This document shows, in pieces, positions 49,164 to 56,806 of a stretch of 64,000 bases of DNA (position 1 is its first letter; the number at the start of each line of letters is the position of its first letter). The position numbers were made by a program, and so were the translations under genes. Source of the stretch: Neolewinella maritima. GTDB taxonomy: Bacteria > Bacteroidota > Bacteroidia > Chitinophagales > Saprospiraceae. The notes under the pieces are model-generated. The model was not told the DNA's origin. It saw nothing but the letters and a program-made list of their open reading frames with translations, and searched no databases. The DNA lies in assembly GCF_923081025.1 (NCBI RefSeq), contig NZ_CAKLPZ010000001.1, forward strand, positions 1,860,001 through 1,924,000, in the 5' to 3' direction.

Positions 49164-50147
49164 TCATGCGGGCAGGCGGATCTTTGCGTTCAACTCAGCG
49201 TATTCCGATGCCCAATTACTCCGCGCCGTGATACCCCCTCCGGATCTGAAATAGTACGCCTGGTCCCGTTGCTCGATGAATCGGATCAGTACGCAGGTAT
49301 CCAGCGCTCGTCCGTCGTAGTAGCCCGCAATACCGCAGTAATACCCACGCTGTTCACCCTCCGCTCGGCGGATAAGGTCCAGCGTAGCCGGCTTGGGTGC
49401 CCCGCTTACCGATCCTGCGGGAAGCAGCCGTAGCAGGGTGTATCCCAGTTGCTCGCGCCACTCCTCCGGCAAGTTTGCCCCGATGTCTGAGCTTGTCTGT
49501 ACCAGGCCACCCTCATGCGTTTCGAGGGCCCTAAGGTAGCGGTAGGCACTTACCCGTACTCCCCGGGCTACCTGACTCAGATCATTGCGCAACAGATCTA
49601 CGATCGTGGCGTGCTCTGCTACCTCCTTGGGGTCATTGACCAGCTCGCTGCGCGCCGCCGGAGTGTCCAGCGCGGTGCCCTTCATCGGACTCGTACGGAT
49701 GAAACCAGCCGCATCGATGGTGATAAAGGTTTCCGGGCTGAAGGCCACGAAGCGCTCCGGTAGCCAGACACGGTACTTGGCCGAGACATTGCCGTACACG
49801 GCCTCCAGACTACCCTGCAAGTCAATGGGGGTAGCGAAGGTGAGATTGGTCAGAAAGCTATCCCCACGCTGTAGGCCCGACTGCACCAGGTCGAAGGCCT
49901 CGCGGTAGCGTCGCGTAGGTATGGGATGTGCAGTCAGCGACACGGCATCCCGCTGGGCCCGCACACCACCCTCGCCCCCGGGAAACGCGAAGGAAACCAG
50001 CTGCTGCTCCCGCCACTCCGACTCGGTATATAGCCGGGGCTCAAGCAATTCGAAGTCCAGCAGGAAGAAAAATGGCTGCGCGGCGACGGCCGCTGCATTT
50101 ACCCGCTCGGCCCAATCGGAAAGTGCAACAGAATAGAGCTCACGCAT
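49164..50147 (-). CDS. pabB: Aminodeoxychorismate synthase component I (chorismate-binding)
   Basis: 327 aa chorismate-binding enzyme, shorter than full PabB/TrpE because the N-terminal domain is reduced. Catalytic-core pieces: YREAFDLVQSGLQRGDSFLTNLTFATP, FVAFSPETFITID, TSPMKGTALD, NDPKEVAEHATIVDLLRNDLSQVA, VQTSSDIGANL, LRLLPAGSVSGAPKPATLDLI and GYYCGIAGYYDG. The GSVSGAPK and PMKGT motifs are those of PabB. Likely makes the substrate of the following pabC. A pabA (glutaminase) gene is not in the window. The TACTTTTG element at 50167-50174 is 19 nt before the ATG. Confidence 0.88.
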   Translation of the reverse strand: MRELYSVALSDWAERVNAAAVAAQPFFFLLDFELLEPRLYTESEWREQQLVSFAFPGGEGGVRAQRDAVSLTAHPIPTRRYREAFDLVQSGLQRGDSFLTNLTFATPIDLQGSLEAVYGNVSAKYRVWLPERFVAFSPETFITIDAAGFIRTSPMKGTALDTPAARSELVNDPKEVAEHATIVDLLRNDLSQVARGVRVSAYRYLRALETHEGGLVQTSSDIGANLPEEWREQLGYTLLRLLPAGSVSGAPKPATLDLIRRAEGEQRGYYCGIAGYYDGRALDTCVLIRFIEQRDQAYYFRSGGGITARSNWASEYAELNAKIRLPA

Positions 50148-50166
50148 AGGACCGAAACAAAGATCG

Positions 50167-50174
50167 CAAAAGTA
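50167..50174 (-). promoter_or_regulatory. -7 element TACTTTTG for pabB
   Basis: Exact TAnnTTTG, 19 nt before the pabB ATG, opposite to the element at 50219-50226. Confidence 0.55.
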
Positions 50175-50218
50175 CGAGATTTCGGGCGTCTTACCCCGGT
50201 TTTCGGCGGGGAGATACC

Positions 50219-50226
50219 TACCTTTG
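50219..50226 (+). promoter_or_regulatory. -7 element TACCTTTG driving a 19-codon frame
   Basis: Exact consensus, 35 nt before ATG 50262, but the only gene downstream on this strand is a short fragment. Confidence 0.55.
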
Positions 50227-50261
50227 TGGCGTATTTGAGACGCTTAATAAACACCCTACAC

Positions 50262-50321
50262 ATGCCTATCCCCTCATTAACCTCCCTCAGCGAAGGTCCC
50301 ATCGAAGACTTTATCAGCTAA
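50262..50321 (+). pseudogene. 19-codon frame resembling the start of a deoxyhypusine-synthase-like gene
   Basis: The frame reads MPIPSLTSLSEGPIEDFIS then TAA. The GPI.(D/E/Q)FI segment is, as I recall, the opening of bacterial deoxyhypusine/homospermidine-synthase-like proteins (continuing with ...HFNAA...), but that body is absent: the stop lies 2 nt from the end of the convergent PspC gene. With an intact promoter this looks like the surviving 5' end of a gene cut off by a rearrangement. A leader peptide, or a chance frame, are alternatives. Confidence 0.35.
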
Positions 50322-50323
50322 AG

Positions 50324-50539
50324 CTACCAGCCCATCTGCCGCCGTCCCTCCCGCATATACTCCCGCACGTTGAGCCAAAAGGCCACGAAGAAGTAAAACA
50401 GTAAGGAAGACCCCAGCGATAAGCAGGAAAGATAGATGAAATAGGTCCGTACCCGCGAACGCGAGATCCCCATCTTATCGCCCATCCAGGCGCATACGCC
50501 AAAGGCCGAATGCTCCAGTGTCCTACGAAGTTGCTCCAT
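50324..50539 (-). CDS. PspC-domain membrane protein
   Basis: 71 aa. The FGVCAWMGDKMGISRSRVRTYFIYLSCLSLGS segment is a PspC-type domain (FGVCxxxxxxxGI...), with one strong membrane segment (LGSSLLFYFFVAFWLNV) and a basic tail REYMREGRRQMGW. Members associate with the inner membrane in envelope-stress systems; as a solo gene its partner is unknown. It looks complete. A TACATTCG -7-like element lies at 50560-50567. Confidence 0.75.
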   Translation of the reverse strand: MEQLRRTLEHSAFGVCAWMGDKMGISRSRVRTYFIYLSCLSLGSSLLFYFFVAFWLNVREYMREGRRQMGW

Positions 50540-50559
50540 ATCAGTGCTGTGCTGCGTAG

Positions 50560-50567
50560 CGAATGTA
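50560..50567 (-). promoter_or_regulatory. -7-like TACATTCG for the PspC gene
   Basis: One mismatch to consensus, 20 nt before the ATG, just after the rluE stop. Confidence 0.35.
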
Positions 50568-50569
50568 CG

Positions 50570-51151
50570 CTATTTCAGTAATCTTTGCTGCTGCAACCAA
50601 GTCCAATCTACCTCGCGCGCCCGTGCACCCTCCAGCATATCCAGGGTAACCCCGCCGATCGCGTACCGGATCAGGCGCAGCACCGGATGGCCCACCGCAG
50701 CACACATGCGCCGGACCTGCCGGTTCTTCCCCTCCGTCAGTACCAGTTCCAACCAGGTAGTGGGGATATGCTTGCGCACCCTGATCGGCGGCACCCGGGG
50801 CGCGACCGCAGGTGCAATGATTCTGACCTGGACGGGCTTACTCCGGTGCACCTTCCCACCCACACGGATCTCCGGTCCCGCCGCCAGCGCGTCTAGCGCG
50901 GCCTGACCCACTTCCCCATCCACCTGTACGTGATAGGTGCGGGAGTGTCCGTTCGAAGGGTCTAAGAGCTTTTGATTGAGGCGTTTATCATCAGTAAGCA
51001 ATAGCAGTCCTTCACTATCGCGATCCAGCCTGCCTACGGGGTATACACCGGGAGGAAAGTCATACACATCGGCCAGGGTCCGGTGACTAGGTACTTCACG
51101 CGTAAACTGGCTGAGTACATCATAGGGCTTGTTAAGCAAAAAGTAGCGCAC
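50570..51151 (-). CDS. rluE: RluE-type 23S rRNA pseudouridine synthase
   Basis: 193 aa of the RsuA/RluE family without an S4 domain. Seen: LNKPYDVLSQF, VYPVGRLDRDSEGLLLLTDD (catalytic Asp in GRLDRDSEG), HSRTYHVQVDGEV, and LTEGKNRQVRRMCAAVGHPVLRLIRY. RluE modifies U2457 in E. coli 23S rRNA; the same site is inferred. Start is GTG at 51151, sharing one base with the stop of the upstream dynamin gene (TAGTG), so translation is probably coupled. Confidence 0.9.
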   Translation of the reverse strand: MRYFLLNKPYDVLSQFTREVPSHRTLADVYDFPPGVYPVGRLDRDSEGLLLLTDDKRLNQKLLDPSNGHSRTYHVQVDGEVGQAALDALAAGPEIRVGGKVHRSKPVQVRIIAPAVAPRVPPIRVRKHIPTTWLELVLTEGKNRQVRRMCAAVGHPVLRLIRYAIGGVTLDMLEGARAREVDWTWLQQQRLLK

Positions 51152-52866
51152 TAGATTTCCTGGCTCAGTTCGTCCAGCTCCTTATCCACCTCGGCGTGGG
51201 TTCCTTCCAGGATCAGCAGGTTCTTCTGCTCCCGGTCCAGCATCTCGTCGAAGCGCCCGAAATTAGCTTCGATGCGTCGGCGCAGGGTGCTGATATAGAC
51301 CTTCAGCTTATCTTCAAGCTCGGTAGCCAGCCGGCCCCGCCCCGTCTCGATCTCCTGCTCGAAGCTTTCTACGATACGGCGGCGCTTACCTCGCGTGCTG
51401 AACCCCGCAAAGATCACCCCCACCGTAGTGAGTACCCCACCGGTCACGTCCAGTACGGGTAGCGTACTCAGGGCCATCAGGATCACCCCGAGCGCGGCGA
51501 TGCCTCCGCCGGCAGCCAGATTGGGCGCCAGGTTTTCGCGGTCGGCGAAGAGGGCCTCGTCGGTAAAATTCTCCGTTTTGCTCACGAATCGATTGAACTG
51601 ATCCTGTAGGTCCCGCAGCACATTCTCCCGTCGCTCCGCGATGCTGGAAAAGATCTCGTGGTCGTTGCTCAGGATAGTCTGACTACTGCGGATCTTGAGA
51701 TCAATGGTCTTGACCATCTGCTGGATGCTCTCGGCCAGGTCGACCACATTGTCATTGAGACGGGCCCGAAGTTTGTCGTTCAGGTCGGTCTCCAGGTCGC
51801 GGGCCAGGTTCTCTAGCCAGGTCTTGGCGCTCGGCGTACTACCGAAGGTGGAAGCTACGCTTCGTTTGACGAGCCCGAACATACTCAGGCCGCTGCGTAG
51901 CTCCGCCAGCTTTTGGCCCGTGATGCCATCGTAGGTCAGCAGCAGGTTTTCGACCATCAGGTCTACCTGCTTATTGCTCTGACTTACCTGCTCATCGAGG
52001 GTCTGCTGAATATCCTGCCGGAAGTGGGTATCGGCCTCGAACTGACTACGGCGCAGCAGCAGCCCGTCGGCGATGCGGCTATTGATGGTCTGGGCGGTGA
52101 GTACGCTGTTGTTCAGCTTCAGCCGCGGCGCCTTCCCTCCGGTGATATTATCGGCGATATACTGCCGTAGCGGACCGAACCCACTACCGTACATCCCTTC
52201 CTGCTCCTGCTTGGCGGAGACGGCGAACACACGGGGGTGCTCGATACCTTCCTGCTTGGCCTTCTCGGCTACGCCACCGAGGTTAACACTCAGCTCGTCC
52301 TCCGTAGCCAGATCCTTCTGTTGCAGTACGAAGATGGTTTTCTTGCGCCAGTCTCCGTGGATGTACTGGAAGAAATCCCAGGCAGACTGCCGGTACGGAT
52401 TCTTAGCCTCGAACACAAAGACGATCAGGTCACTGGCGGGAATGAACTGCTCGGTGATCTCCTGGTGGTGGGCCACGATGGTATTGGTACCCGGCGTATC
52501 TACGATAGCGATCTCCTGTAGGATATCGACCGGCAGGAAGATCTTCTTCAGGTAGGGATTTACCATCACCTCCCGTCGCTCCTCGCCGTAGATGATCTGC
52601 TGGATCGTATCGGTCATGGGCTGGGGGGCGGCCTTGGCGATCTCCTCCCCGGTGTCCAGCAGCGCGTTTACGAAGCTTGATTTACCGGCCTTCACCTCGC
52701 CGACAATGACGAACATGAAGGGCTCGAATATGCGGTTGCGCAGGTCGCTGACGGTCTGTGCCATCTCATCATGACCGATGCGGATCGTCAGCTCGTGCAA
52801 GCGCTTGATGATCTCCTCCAGTCGGGCACGGTCAGCCTGTAGCCCCGCGTCGAGTAATTGTGCCAT
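51151..52866 (-). CDS. Bacterial dynamin-like GTPase
   Basis: 571 aa from 52866. GTPase domain: P-loop GEVKAGKSSFVNALL (56-70), a switch region with QPMTDTIQQIIYG, IVDTPGTNT, and LQQKDLATEDEL in the place of the NKxD motif. A long helical stalk follows (about 250-460), then a hydrophobic pair (about 465-505, LAAGGGIAALGVIL and VTGGVLTTVGVIFAG) as membrane paddle, and a final coiled coil. This is the bacterial dynamin-like (BDLP/DynA) plan: membrane fusion, fission or envelope protection, including phage defence in some species; the role here is unknown. The TACCTTCG element 4 nt before the ATG fixes the start. Confidence 0.88.
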   Translation of the reverse strand: MAQLLDAGLQADRARLEEIIKRLHELTIRIGHDEMAQTVSDLRNRIFEPFMFVIVGEVKAGKSSFVNALLDTGEEIAKAAPQPMTDTIQQIIYGEERREVMVNPYLKKIFLPVDILQEIAIVDTPGTNTIVAHHQEITEQFIPASDLIVFVFEAKNPYRQSAWDFFQYIHGDWRKKTIFVLQQKDLATEDELSVNLGGVAEKAKQEGIEHPRVFAVSAKQEQEGMYGSGFGPLRQYIADNITGGKAPRLKLNNSVLTAQTINSRIADGLLLRRSQFEADTHFRQDIQQTLDEQVSQSNKQVDLMVENLLLTYDGITGQKLAELRSGLSMFGLVKRSVASTFGSTPSAKTWLENLARDLETDLNDKLRARLNDNVVDLAESIQQMVKTIDLKIRSSQTILSNDHEIFSSIAERRENVLRDLQDQFNRFVSKTENFTDEALFADRENLAPNLAAGGGIAALGVILMALSTLPVLDVTGGVLTTVGVIFAGFSTRGKRRRIVESFEQEIETGRGRLATELEDKLKVYISTLRRRIEANFGRFDEMLDREQKNLLILEGTHAEVDKELDELSQEI

Positions 52867-52870
52867 TGTA

Positions 52871-52878
52871 CGAAGGTA
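52871..52878 (-). promoter_or_regulatory. -7 element TACCTTCG, 4 nt before ATG
   Basis: TACCTTCG-TACA-ATG at the dynamin gene; one mismatch to consensus. Confidence 0.45.
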
Positions 52879-52905
52879 AAGCAGGCGGGGTGAGCGGCGA
52901 CTACC

Positions 52906-52913
52906 TATCTTAG
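52906..52913 (+). promoter_or_regulatory. -7-like TATCTTAG
   Basis: Lies 35 nt before the outer-membrane protein gene at 52949, opposite to the dynamin promoter. Confidence 0.35.
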
Positions 52914-52948
52914 TGTACACCTACTTCCCTTCCCCAAACCCGCCGATC

Positions 52949-53638
52949 ATGGCATACCGGATACTTACCGTCGCTATCTCAATTCTGCTGACCTGCGGTG
53001 GCTTATGCGCTCAGGATACCATGCCCGCCCATCAGCCGCCCGCGTCACGGGCTTATGTATTTGTATCCCCCCTGAAGCTGATCGACATCGCCAACCCGGG
53101 CTTTCTCTACGGTGGGGGATTCCGCTGGTCGTCTGGCTATGCCGTGGAAGTAGGCCACCTGCGCTTGTCTTCCCGTAAACCCGAGTACCGCAGCCGAGGG
53201 TCCAGCACCGGTCACCGCTTCCACCTGTCGCTACGGCGCTACTTCGATATGGGCCGACACAGCGGTCTTCATCCATACGCCCAGCTGCGTTCGGACTATA
53301 TGGTACGACGGCACCGAAGCGTAGAAACCTTCGTCATGGAACGCGACTCCACACTGGGTGGCGACTTGACCTATCAGGACTCGATCGGCGTGCGAACCAA
53401 TATTCTCACGCTGAACGCGATACTGGGCTTGGAATACGACCTGGGGCCACTGACCATCGACGTGTCCTTTGGCCTGGGGGTGCGGTACAAACGCTTAGGG
53501 CACACCGACCGCATCCGACCGGCGGATCAGCAGTGGGAAAGCTTATTCGCCGGCACGCTGTTAGATAACCCGAACGTGCCCCGCAGGGATCGGACCTTCA
53601 ACGTTCCGCTCGACCTGCGCCTGATGTACTACTTCTGA
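52949..53638 (+). CDS. Exported small outer-membrane beta-barrel protein
   Basis: 229 aa from 52949, with a signal peptide (1-21, ending GGLCAQ). After that, alternating aromatic/hydrophobic strands (YAVEVGHLRLSS, HRFHLSLRRYFD, HPYAQLRSDYMV, LTLNAILGLEYDL, IDVSFGLGVRYKRL, PLDLRLMYYF) fit an outer-membrane barrel of about eight to ten strands ending in the usual aromatic C-terminus. I do not recognise a precise family (DUF3575-like in feel). Coding end overlaps the convergent wbqC gene by 10 nt. Confidence 0.75.
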   Translation: MAYRILTVAISILLTCGGLCAQDTMPAHQPPASRAYVFVSPLKLIDIANPGFLYGGGFRWSSGYAVEVGHLRLSSRKPEYRSRGSSTGHRFHLSLRRYFDMGRHSGLHPYAQLRSDYMVRRHRSVETFVMERDSTLGGDLTYQDSIGVRTNILTLNAILGLEYDLGPLTIDVSFGLGVRYKRLGHTDRIRPADQQWESLFAGTLLDNPNVPRRDRTFNVPLDLRLMYYF

Positions 53639-54225
53639 ACCAGGCCGAGTACGGCCAGTTCGGGCCCCAGACAGAACAGGCCGTCCAGCACCGAAAGCCC
53701 GCCTACGTAGCCGAAGCGATCCGCAAACACCTGCGGGTAGGAGGTGAGCGGTGGCGGCGTGCTATACCCCGCACCAGCGGCCCCGCCCCGGAATACTTCG
53801 GTGGGTAGTAGCTCGATCGAAGCACCGAATAATCTGAGCAATCCTTCAGCAATTTTGCAGTTTAGCTCCCATAGTGTATCTGTATCGCTATCAATGAGTT
53901 GTAGTACCTCCTCACCGTAGTGCTCGAAAAACGGTGCCCGCCCGTAGGCTGACCGGATACTCTGTACGTGCTGCCGCTGCCAGTCGGTCCGCCGGTCAAT
54001 GCGCACCTCCTGGATTGGCATCTGCTGATGCTTGCCGCCGAGCAGGGGTACGGAGAGTCGTAAGGGGCCATTTGCGGAGAGAATCATGCAGCGGTTACGC
54101 CACCCACCTTTCTGGTAGTTCTCCTTGGCCTCCCACCGCCATTCGTTACTGGCTAGAGCCGCGACAAACCACTCCAGGGGCGGAAAATACGCGGTGGTCG
54201 TGACCAGATGAGATGATGTGGGCAT
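53629..54225 (-). CDS. WbqC-family protein
   Basis: 198 aa. HLVTTTAYFPPLEWFVAALASNEWRWEAKENYQKGGWRNRCMILSANGPLRLSVPL is the WbqC-family opening, followed by TDWQRQHVQSIRSAYGRAPFFEHYGEEV. WbqC-like proteins appear in surface-polysaccharide gene clusters and are proposed to add or modify amino-sugar groups; the reaction is not settled. The start at 54225 follows a TATGTTTG element by 4 nt, so the 16-codon upstream extension is rejected. Confidence 0.85.
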   Translation of the reverse strand: MPTSSHLVTTTAYFPPLEWFVAALASNEWRWEAKENYQKGGWRNRCMILSANGPLRLSVPLLGGKHQQMPIQEVRIDRRTDWQRQHVQSIRSAYGRAPFFEHYGEEVLQLIDSDTDTLWELNCKIAEGLLRLFGASIELLPTEVFRGGAAGAGYSTPPPLTSYPQVFADRFGYVGGLSVLDGLFCLGPELAVLGLVQK

Positions 54226-54229
54226 ATGG

Positions 54230-54237
54230 CAAACATA
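54230..54237 (-). promoter_or_regulatory. -7 element TATGTTTG, 4 nt before ATG
   Basis: TATGTTTG-CCAT-ATG. Exact consensus; drives the WbqC-family gene. Confidence 0.6.
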
Positions 54238-54263
54238 TGAGAAATAGCCTCGGTTACGGCTAC

Positions 54264-55175
54264 ATGAGTACAACAGATAAACTAAGCAACCGCTACCAAA
54301 AGCAAAACCCGCTAACCCAGTATCCCCGCCCGCCCTTTCCCCGGCAGCCGCAGAACCGCCCCGGCTCGGTCAATAAGATGGACCCCGAGCCCGACCACGG
54401 AGAGGATAGCTACGTCGGTTTCGGCCGGCTGAAGGGACGCAAGGCCCTCATCACCGGAGGAGATTCCGGTATCGGCCGCGCCGCCGCCATCGCCTTTGCC
54501 CGCGAGGGTGCGGATGTGGCCATCAACTACCTACCCTCCGAAGAGCAGAACGCCCAGGAGGTGATCAAGCTGATCAAAGCCGAAGGCCGGATCGGCGTTG
54601 CCATCCCCGGAGACATCGTCGAGGAGTCGTTCTGTAAGGAGCTGGTCACCACCGCCGTAGGTAAGCTCGGCGGACTGGATATTCTGGTCAATAACGCCGG
54701 TCGGCAGACCGCCCAGAAGTCCATCAGCGACCTCACCACTGAGCAGTTCGACAACACCTTCAAGGTGAATGTATACGCACCGTTCTGGATCACCAAGGAA
54801 GCGCTCACCCACATGGGAGCGGGCGCATCCATCATCAACACCGCTTCGGTGCAGAGCTTTGACCCATCGTCCAGCCTGCTGGATTACGCCCAGACCAAGG
54901 CCTGTAACGTAGCCTTTACCAAGGCACTCGCCGCACAGGTGGCCGAGAAGGGTATCCGGGTCAATGCCGTGGCTCCCGGTCCGTTCTGGACGCCGCTGCA
55001 GTCATCGGGTGGACAGCCCCAGGACAAGATCGAGAAGTTCGGTGGTTCTACTACGCTGGGTCGTCCGGGTCAGCCCGTGGAGTGTGCGCCGCTGTACGTT
55101 CTACTCGCTTCCCAGGAGGCCAGCTACATCACGGGTGAAGTGATGGGCATTACCGGTGGGGAGATGCCGTACTAG
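54264..55175 (+). CDS. SDR oxidoreductase of the general-stress (YghA/YhdF) type
   Basis: 303 aa. The N-terminal extension (about 1-55, SNRYQKQNPLTQYPRPPFPRQPQNRPGS...) is the hallmark of the YghA/YhdF/GsiB-neighbour SDR group. Then LKGRKALITGGDSGIGRAAAIAFAREGADV (cofactor loop), LVNNAGRQ, INTASVQ and the catalytic pair in DYAQTKACNVAFTK, and ASYITGEVMGITGGEMPY at the end. Substrate unknown; linked to osmotic or general stress in other species. Start at 54264 chosen over 54213 because the longer form would begin inside the wbqC coding start. Confidence 0.9.
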   Translation: MSTTDKLSNRYQKQNPLTQYPRPPFPRQPQNRPGSVNKMDPEPDHGEDSYVGFGRLKGRKALITGGDSGIGRAAAIAFAREGADVAINYLPSEEQNAQEVIKLIKAEGRIGVAIPGDIVEESFCKELVTTAVGKLGGLDILVNNAGRQTAQKSISDLTTEQFDNTFKVNVYAPFWITKEALTHMGAGASIINTASVQSFDPSSSLLDYAQTKACNVAFTKALAAQVAEKGIRVNAVAPGPFWTPLQSSGGQPQDKIEKFGGSTTLGRPGQPVECAPLYVLLASQEASYITGEVMGITGGEMPY

Positions 55176-55185
55176 TCCGGCACCT

Positions 55186-55193
55186 TACCTTAG
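55186..55193 (+). promoter_or_regulatory. -7-like TACCTTAG upstream of the ChaN-like gene
   Basis: One mismatch to consensus; 79 nt before the ATG at 55273, with a large hairpin in the leader. Confidence 0.35.
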
Positions 55194-55194
55194 C

Positions 55195-55258
55195 ACGGCC
55201 CCGTTCGGTCCGCCTCACTCCTTAATTGGGCCGGCGGACGGGACGGGGCCGTTCATTT
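55195..55258 (+). terminator. 20-bp hairpin followed by T-rich tail
   Basis: Two 20-nt arms at 55195-55214 and 55233-55252 pair with three mismatches, loop of 18, then TCATTTT. It probably terminates the SDR transcript, but it also lies within the leader of any transcript beginning at the element at 55186. Confidence 0.65.
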
Positions 55259-55272
55259 TAGACCTACCCCCC

Positions 55273-56130
55273 ATGTTATATCACTGTATCTGTATGCTAC
55301 TGCTGTGTGCCACCGGCCTGGCGGCACAGAATACTCCCGAGGCCTACCAACTGTACAATAAGGACGGTAAGAAAGTCTCCTACAAAAAGATGGTCCGTAG
55401 CCTGCGGGACGCCGATGTGATCCTCTTCGGCGAATACCACAACAATCCCATCGCCCACTGGCTGCAACTGGAGATCGCTGACGATCTGGAGGGCTATGAT
55501 CTCGGCATGGAAATGTTCGAGACCGACGAGCAGGACGCGCTCGACCGATTCATGGCCGATAGCCTGACGGTGGAGCAGCTCGACAGTACAGTGGGAGGTC
55601 TGTGGCCCAACTTCCATACCGATTACCTGCCCCTGCTACAGCAAGCCCGACGGAACGATGCGGCCGTCTACGCCACGAACACCCCACGGGCATACGCCCG
55701 AATGGTCTTCCAGCGGGGCTTCGTAGTGTTACAATCCCTGCCCGCCGAGCAACAGGCGGAACTCCCCCCCCTGCCCCCACCCTACGATGCCGAGCTGCCG
55801 GGCTACCGGGCCATGCTGGGTCCGGACAACGGTATGGGCGGCCACAGCGGAGAGAATTTTCCCAAAGCCCAGGCCATCAAGGACGCTACTATGGGGTGGT
55901 TCATCGCTAAAAATGCCCGCGCGGGGCGTACGCTGCTGCACATCAACGGCAGCTACCATAGCGACGGCTTCGAGGGAATTGGCTGGTACATCCGGCGGTA
56001 TAAGCCGCAGCTTCGGGTAGTCACCATCACTACCCTCGAGCAATCACAGACGGATGATCTGATCGATGAGAACCGGGGGAAAGCTGACTTTACGATCCTG
56101 GTGCCGGAGAACATGACGAAAACCTACTAG
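55273..56130 (+). CDS. ChaN/Tiki-like (DUF399) exported protein
   Basis: 285 aa from 55273, with a signal peptide (1-17, ending GLAAQ). The ChaN/Haem-binding fold is marked by LFGEYHNNPIAHWLQLEIADDL (Glu and His near 53-56), GMEMFETDEQDALDRF, AVYATNTPRAYARMVFQ and INGSYHSDGF with a late His. ChaN binds haem in Campylobacter and related folds include TraB/Tiki proteases; activity here unknown, iron or haem handling being the usual proposal. The start gives a clean signal peptide. Its stop overlaps dgkA's in a CTAG. Confidence 0.82.
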   Translation: MLYHCICMLLLCATGLAAQNTPEAYQLYNKDGKKVSYKKMVRSLRDADVILFGEYHNNPIAHWLQLEIADDLEGYDLGMEMFETDEQDALDRFMADSLTVEQLDSTVGGLWPNFHTDYLPLLQQARRNDAAVYATNTPRAYARMVFQRGFVVLQSLPAEQQAELPPLPPPYDAELPGYRAMLGPDNGMGGHSGENFPKAQAIKDATMGWFIAKNARAGRTLLHINGSYHSDGFEGIGWYIRRYKPQLRVVTITTLEQSQTDDLIDENRGKADFTILVPENMTKTY

Positions 56131-56504
56131 ACCACCCCCCAGAGGGCGTCATACACCAGCATTAGCGCGATCAGACCGGAGGACACCGCGGTGAAGAGCA
56201 CCGCACCGGCCGCCACGTCCTTGGCCTTGCCAGCTAGTATGTTGTACTCCGGACTCACCAGGTCCACGACGTATTCCACGGCGGTATTAAGTGCCTCGGC
56301 CGCCAGTACCATGCCGGCACAAATCAGTACGGCCACCCACTTCCACAATGGAAAGTCGAGCCCCCAGGCGATGGCGATCATCGCCACCAGGGCGGCCAGG
56401 TGAATCCTGGATGGCGCGTGATTGCGCAGCAGATCGTACGCCCCACGAAAGGCATAACCGAAGGCGGCAAAACGACCGCGTGAGTACTTGAGGAGTCCCT
56501 TCAT
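56127..56504 (-). CDS. dgkA: Diacylglycerol kinase / undecaprenol kinase (DgkA family)
   Basis: 125 aa integral membrane lipid kinase. Core: YAFRGAYDLLRNHAPSRIHLAALVAMIAIAWGLDF, then VLAAEALNTAVEYVVDLVSPEYNILAGKAKDVAAGAVLF, where the EALNTAVE and KDVAAGAV segments are family signatures, followed by a third TM helix. It recycles diacylglycerol or phosphorylates undecaprenol (as in Gram-positives). The start at 56504 removes 36 unlikely residues. Confidence 0.92.
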   Translation of the reverse strand: MKGLLKYSRGRFAAFGYAFRGAYDLLRNHAPSRIHLAALVAMIAIAWGLDFPLWKWVAVLICAGMVLAAEALNTAVEYVVDLVSPEYNILAGKAKDVAAGAVLFTAVSSGLIALMLVYDALWGVV

Positions 56505-56545
56505 GTGCTGTATGGAAAGCCGACCGGTGGGATAGTTGTTCGGCC

Positions 56546-56806
56546 TCAGAGCCAGCCGATCCCCCCACGGAGGTAAATGAAGCCGATAAGCGCCAGTGCC
56601 GGCGCCACCCATCCGGTAAGCACGTAGGTATAGTAAGACTTACTTACCCTGCTGGGTTGCACCAGTTCGACCAGATGGCTCAACCCCCATATTGCGAAGC
56701 AGATCGTACCCAGTATGGCGGCTAATAGGGTACCGGCGTACTCATCCGCCAGCATCAGCAGGGAATAGATGATCAGTTGACCGATGAGCAGCAGGGCGGT
56801 ATTCAC
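56546..56806 (-). CDS. Small three-TM membrane protein, unknown
   Basis: 86 aa with three hydrophobic spans (about 4-21, 25-46, 60-80) and little else; VELVQPSRVSKSYYTYVLTG is the only polar loop. Not recognised. It overlaps the haloperoxidase/PAP2 gene by 4 nt (stop/start), so the two are coupled, and lies 41 nt before dgkA. Confidence 0.68.
   Translation of the reverse strand: MNTALLLIGQLIIYSLLMLADEYAGTLLAAILGTICFAIWGLSHLVELVQPSRVSKSYYTYVLTGWVAPALALIGFIYLRGGIGWL

Noticed and set aside
50324-50539. PspC gene truncated at its 3' end by the same break as the adjacent fragment
   Set aside because: The 71-aa product contains the full domain and a plausible end; nothing seems to be missing.
51151-52866. 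Dynamin gene as part of a phage-defence island
   Set aside because: Neighbours are an rRNA pseudouridine synthase and an outer-membrane protein; no other defence or mobility genes are nearby.
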